Below, in pieces: positions 6,085 through 7,140 of a DNA stretch of 7,140 nt; the stretch's first letter is position 1; every line of letters begins with the position of its first letter. Source of the DNA: Pseudomonadota bacterium (lineage in GTDB: Bacteria; Pseudomonadota; Gammaproteobacteria; Pseudomonadales; Azotimanducaceae). The notes beneath the pieces are model-generated. The model did not search any database. It was not told the DNA's origin and saw only the letters and a program-made list of their open reading frames with translations. The position numbers were made by a program, and so were the translations under genes. The stretch is taken from positions 1 to 7,140 of the forward strand of contig JAQBYL010000205.1 in the NCBI GenBank assembly GCA_027622495.1, read 5' to 3'.

Positions 6085-7140
6085 GTGATCATAGAAGGCA
6101 CAGTCAAGTCGGGCTACGAATCGTTACGGGATTTGTACGAACACAACATGCGAACACTCGCCGAACGCAATACACAGTTGTGCATCTACGTGGGGGAAGA
6201 GTGTGTTGTTGACCTCTGGGCCAGCGCAATCGACGACCACAGCTTTTCTGCCGACTCGCTGGTAAATGTGTTCAGCAGCGGAAAGACTCTGGAGGCGATC
6301 ACGCTGGCAATGCTCCACGACCGCGGTCTTCTCGACTACAACGCCAGAATTACTGACTACTGGCCCGAGTTTGGCGCAAACGGTAAGGACAACATCACCG
6401 TCGCTGATCTCATGAGACACGAAGCGGGTCTCGCAGCATTCGATACGTCATTGGAACCCCGTCAGCTGCATCCGGAGCAGATAAAGCAGAACTCAATCGG
6501 CGCTGTGGTCGAGCGCCATACGCCGATATTCAGGCCGGGTGAGGGTAATCAGAGGGAATACCATGCAATAACCCGAGGATGGATTGCCAACGAAGTATTT
6601 CGCCGTGTTGAGCCAGCAGGCCGTACGATGGGGCAGTTTCTGCGTGAAGAAGTCAGTCAACCACTCGGGATCGATGTACACATCGGCCTGAACGACGATG
6701 AGTTGGACCGGATCAGCCCGGTTGCCATGCTCGGTTTCGGATATCAGTTCTGGCAGAGTCTGATCCCGCGGGCGATGGGTCGAAAGATGGAGAACAATCT
6801 GGCGCAGATCATTGCAAAATTGTGGCGATTGCGCGGCGCCATACGCAATCGAACCCGTCCTCGTGCTCCCGTGCCGATTATCGGCATGCAGAAAATCTCG
6901 GTCGTCGACACCCCCGATGTGGCCAGGGGCGAGATCCCATCGGCCGGAGCCAAGTGTTCGGCACGAGGGCTCGCCAAACTCGCCGCAGTGATGGCCAATG
7001 GTGGTCGCCTCAACGGCCAGCAATTTATTGGTGAAGCGGCGTTTGCGGCACAGCACGACGTACCAATCCAGCGCAATATGATGGCACTGAATACTATCTT
7101 CACCCAGGGTGGTCTGGCGACTTTTCCGCAACCGCGGCCC
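6085..7140 (+). CDS. Serine hydrolase of the beta-lactamase / family VIII esterase type (3' end outside window)
   Basis: 352 codons are visible from GTG 6085 with no stop before the window end. The protein belongs to the class C beta-lactamase-like superfamily (Pfam Beta-lactamase), whose members include esterases, peptidases and the LACTB/lact-2 type proteins; the substrate cannot be told. The catalytic SxxK is S64-S-G-K67 in NVFSSGKTLEAI, with S64 the expected nucleophile and K67 the general base partner. Y159 in REYHAITRGW is the likely Tyr of the YxN/YxS motif. Other family landmarks are VADLMRHEAGLAAF (about 105-118), FRPGEG (about 147-152), FLREEVSQPLGI, and EIPSAGAKCSARGLAKLAAV before a MANGG stretch. 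The C-terminal HxG/WxG-type motif would lie beyond 7140. There is no signal peptide, so a cytoplasmic enzyme is more likely than an antibiotic-resistance beta-lactamase. It is transcribed divergently from the membrane protein gene. Confidence 0.88.
   Translation, partial: MIIEGTVKSGYESLRDLYEHNMRTLAERNTQLCIYVGEECVVDLWASAIDDHSFSADSLVNVFSSGKTLEAITLAMLHDRGLLDYNARITDYWPEFGANGKDNITVADLMRHEAGLAAFDTSLEPRQLHPEQIKQNSIGAVVERHTPIFRPGEGNQREYHAITRGWIANEVFRRVEPAGRTMGQFLREEVSQPLGIDVHIGLNDDELDRISPVAMLGFGYQFWQSLIPRAMGRKMENNLAQIIAKLWRLRGAIRNRTRPRAPVPIIGMQKISVVDTPDVARGEIPSAGAKCSARGLAKLAAVMANGGRLNGQQFIGEAAFAAQHDVPIQRNMMALNTIFTQGGLATFPQPRP

Noticed and set aside
6493..7131. Minus-strand open frame of 212 codons, and another at 6124-6420
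   Set aside because: Both are opposite the serine hydrolase, whose frame carries the family motifs across the same region.

Overview
The window is a stretch of ordinary bacterial chromosome with densely packed genes. It holds five protein-coding loci: two on the plus strand, two on the minus strand, and one more on the plus strand that runs off the right end. I see no tRNA, rRNA, CRISPR array, insertion sequence, integrase or phage gene. Gene style (Shine-Dalgarno sites, ATG/GTG starts, moderately high GC) and protein families suggest a Pseudomonadota-like heterotroph, but nothing here fixes the taxon and I hold that loosely.

Left part, plus strand. Positions 1-1107 are the 3' end of a large gene whose start lies upstream. 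The visible protein ends in a family 9 carbohydrate-binding-like (CBM9) beta-sandwich, and the part before it resembles the tail of a calcineurin-like phosphoesterase. It is followed after about 20 bases, in the same direction, by a very large signalling protein (1130-4498, 1122 aa): twin zinc ribbons, a class III nucleotide cyclase domain, a STAND/AAA-type ATPase with clear Walker A and B motifs, and a long helical TPR-like C-terminal half. Its cyclase active site keeps the metal aspartates and the transition-state arginine, but the usual transition-state asparagine is glycine and the base-recognition pair is Gln/Thr.

Middle part, minus strand, convergent with the cyclase gene (7 bases between stop codons). 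Positions 5536-4506 hold a broken FAD-dependent monooxygenase gene of the PheA/TfdB type. Both halves are well conserved but lie in different frames, and roughly 65-70 residues containing the second FAD-contact (DG) motif are absent at the join. It is therefore an out-of-frame deletion rather than a simple frameshift. Just upstream, on the same strand and 19 bases away, is a small four-helix membrane protein (5942-5556). The two probably form, or formed, an operon.

Right part. A 142-base divergent intergenic region (5943-6084) separates the membrane protein gene from a plus-strand serine hydrolase of the beta-lactamase/family VIII esterase type, which starts at GTG 6085 and is still open at 7140. 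No gene-free stretch exceeds 300 bases.

I do not see a convincing new multi-gene system. The most informative points are the deletion in the monooxygenase and the altered catalytic residues of the cyclase domain.
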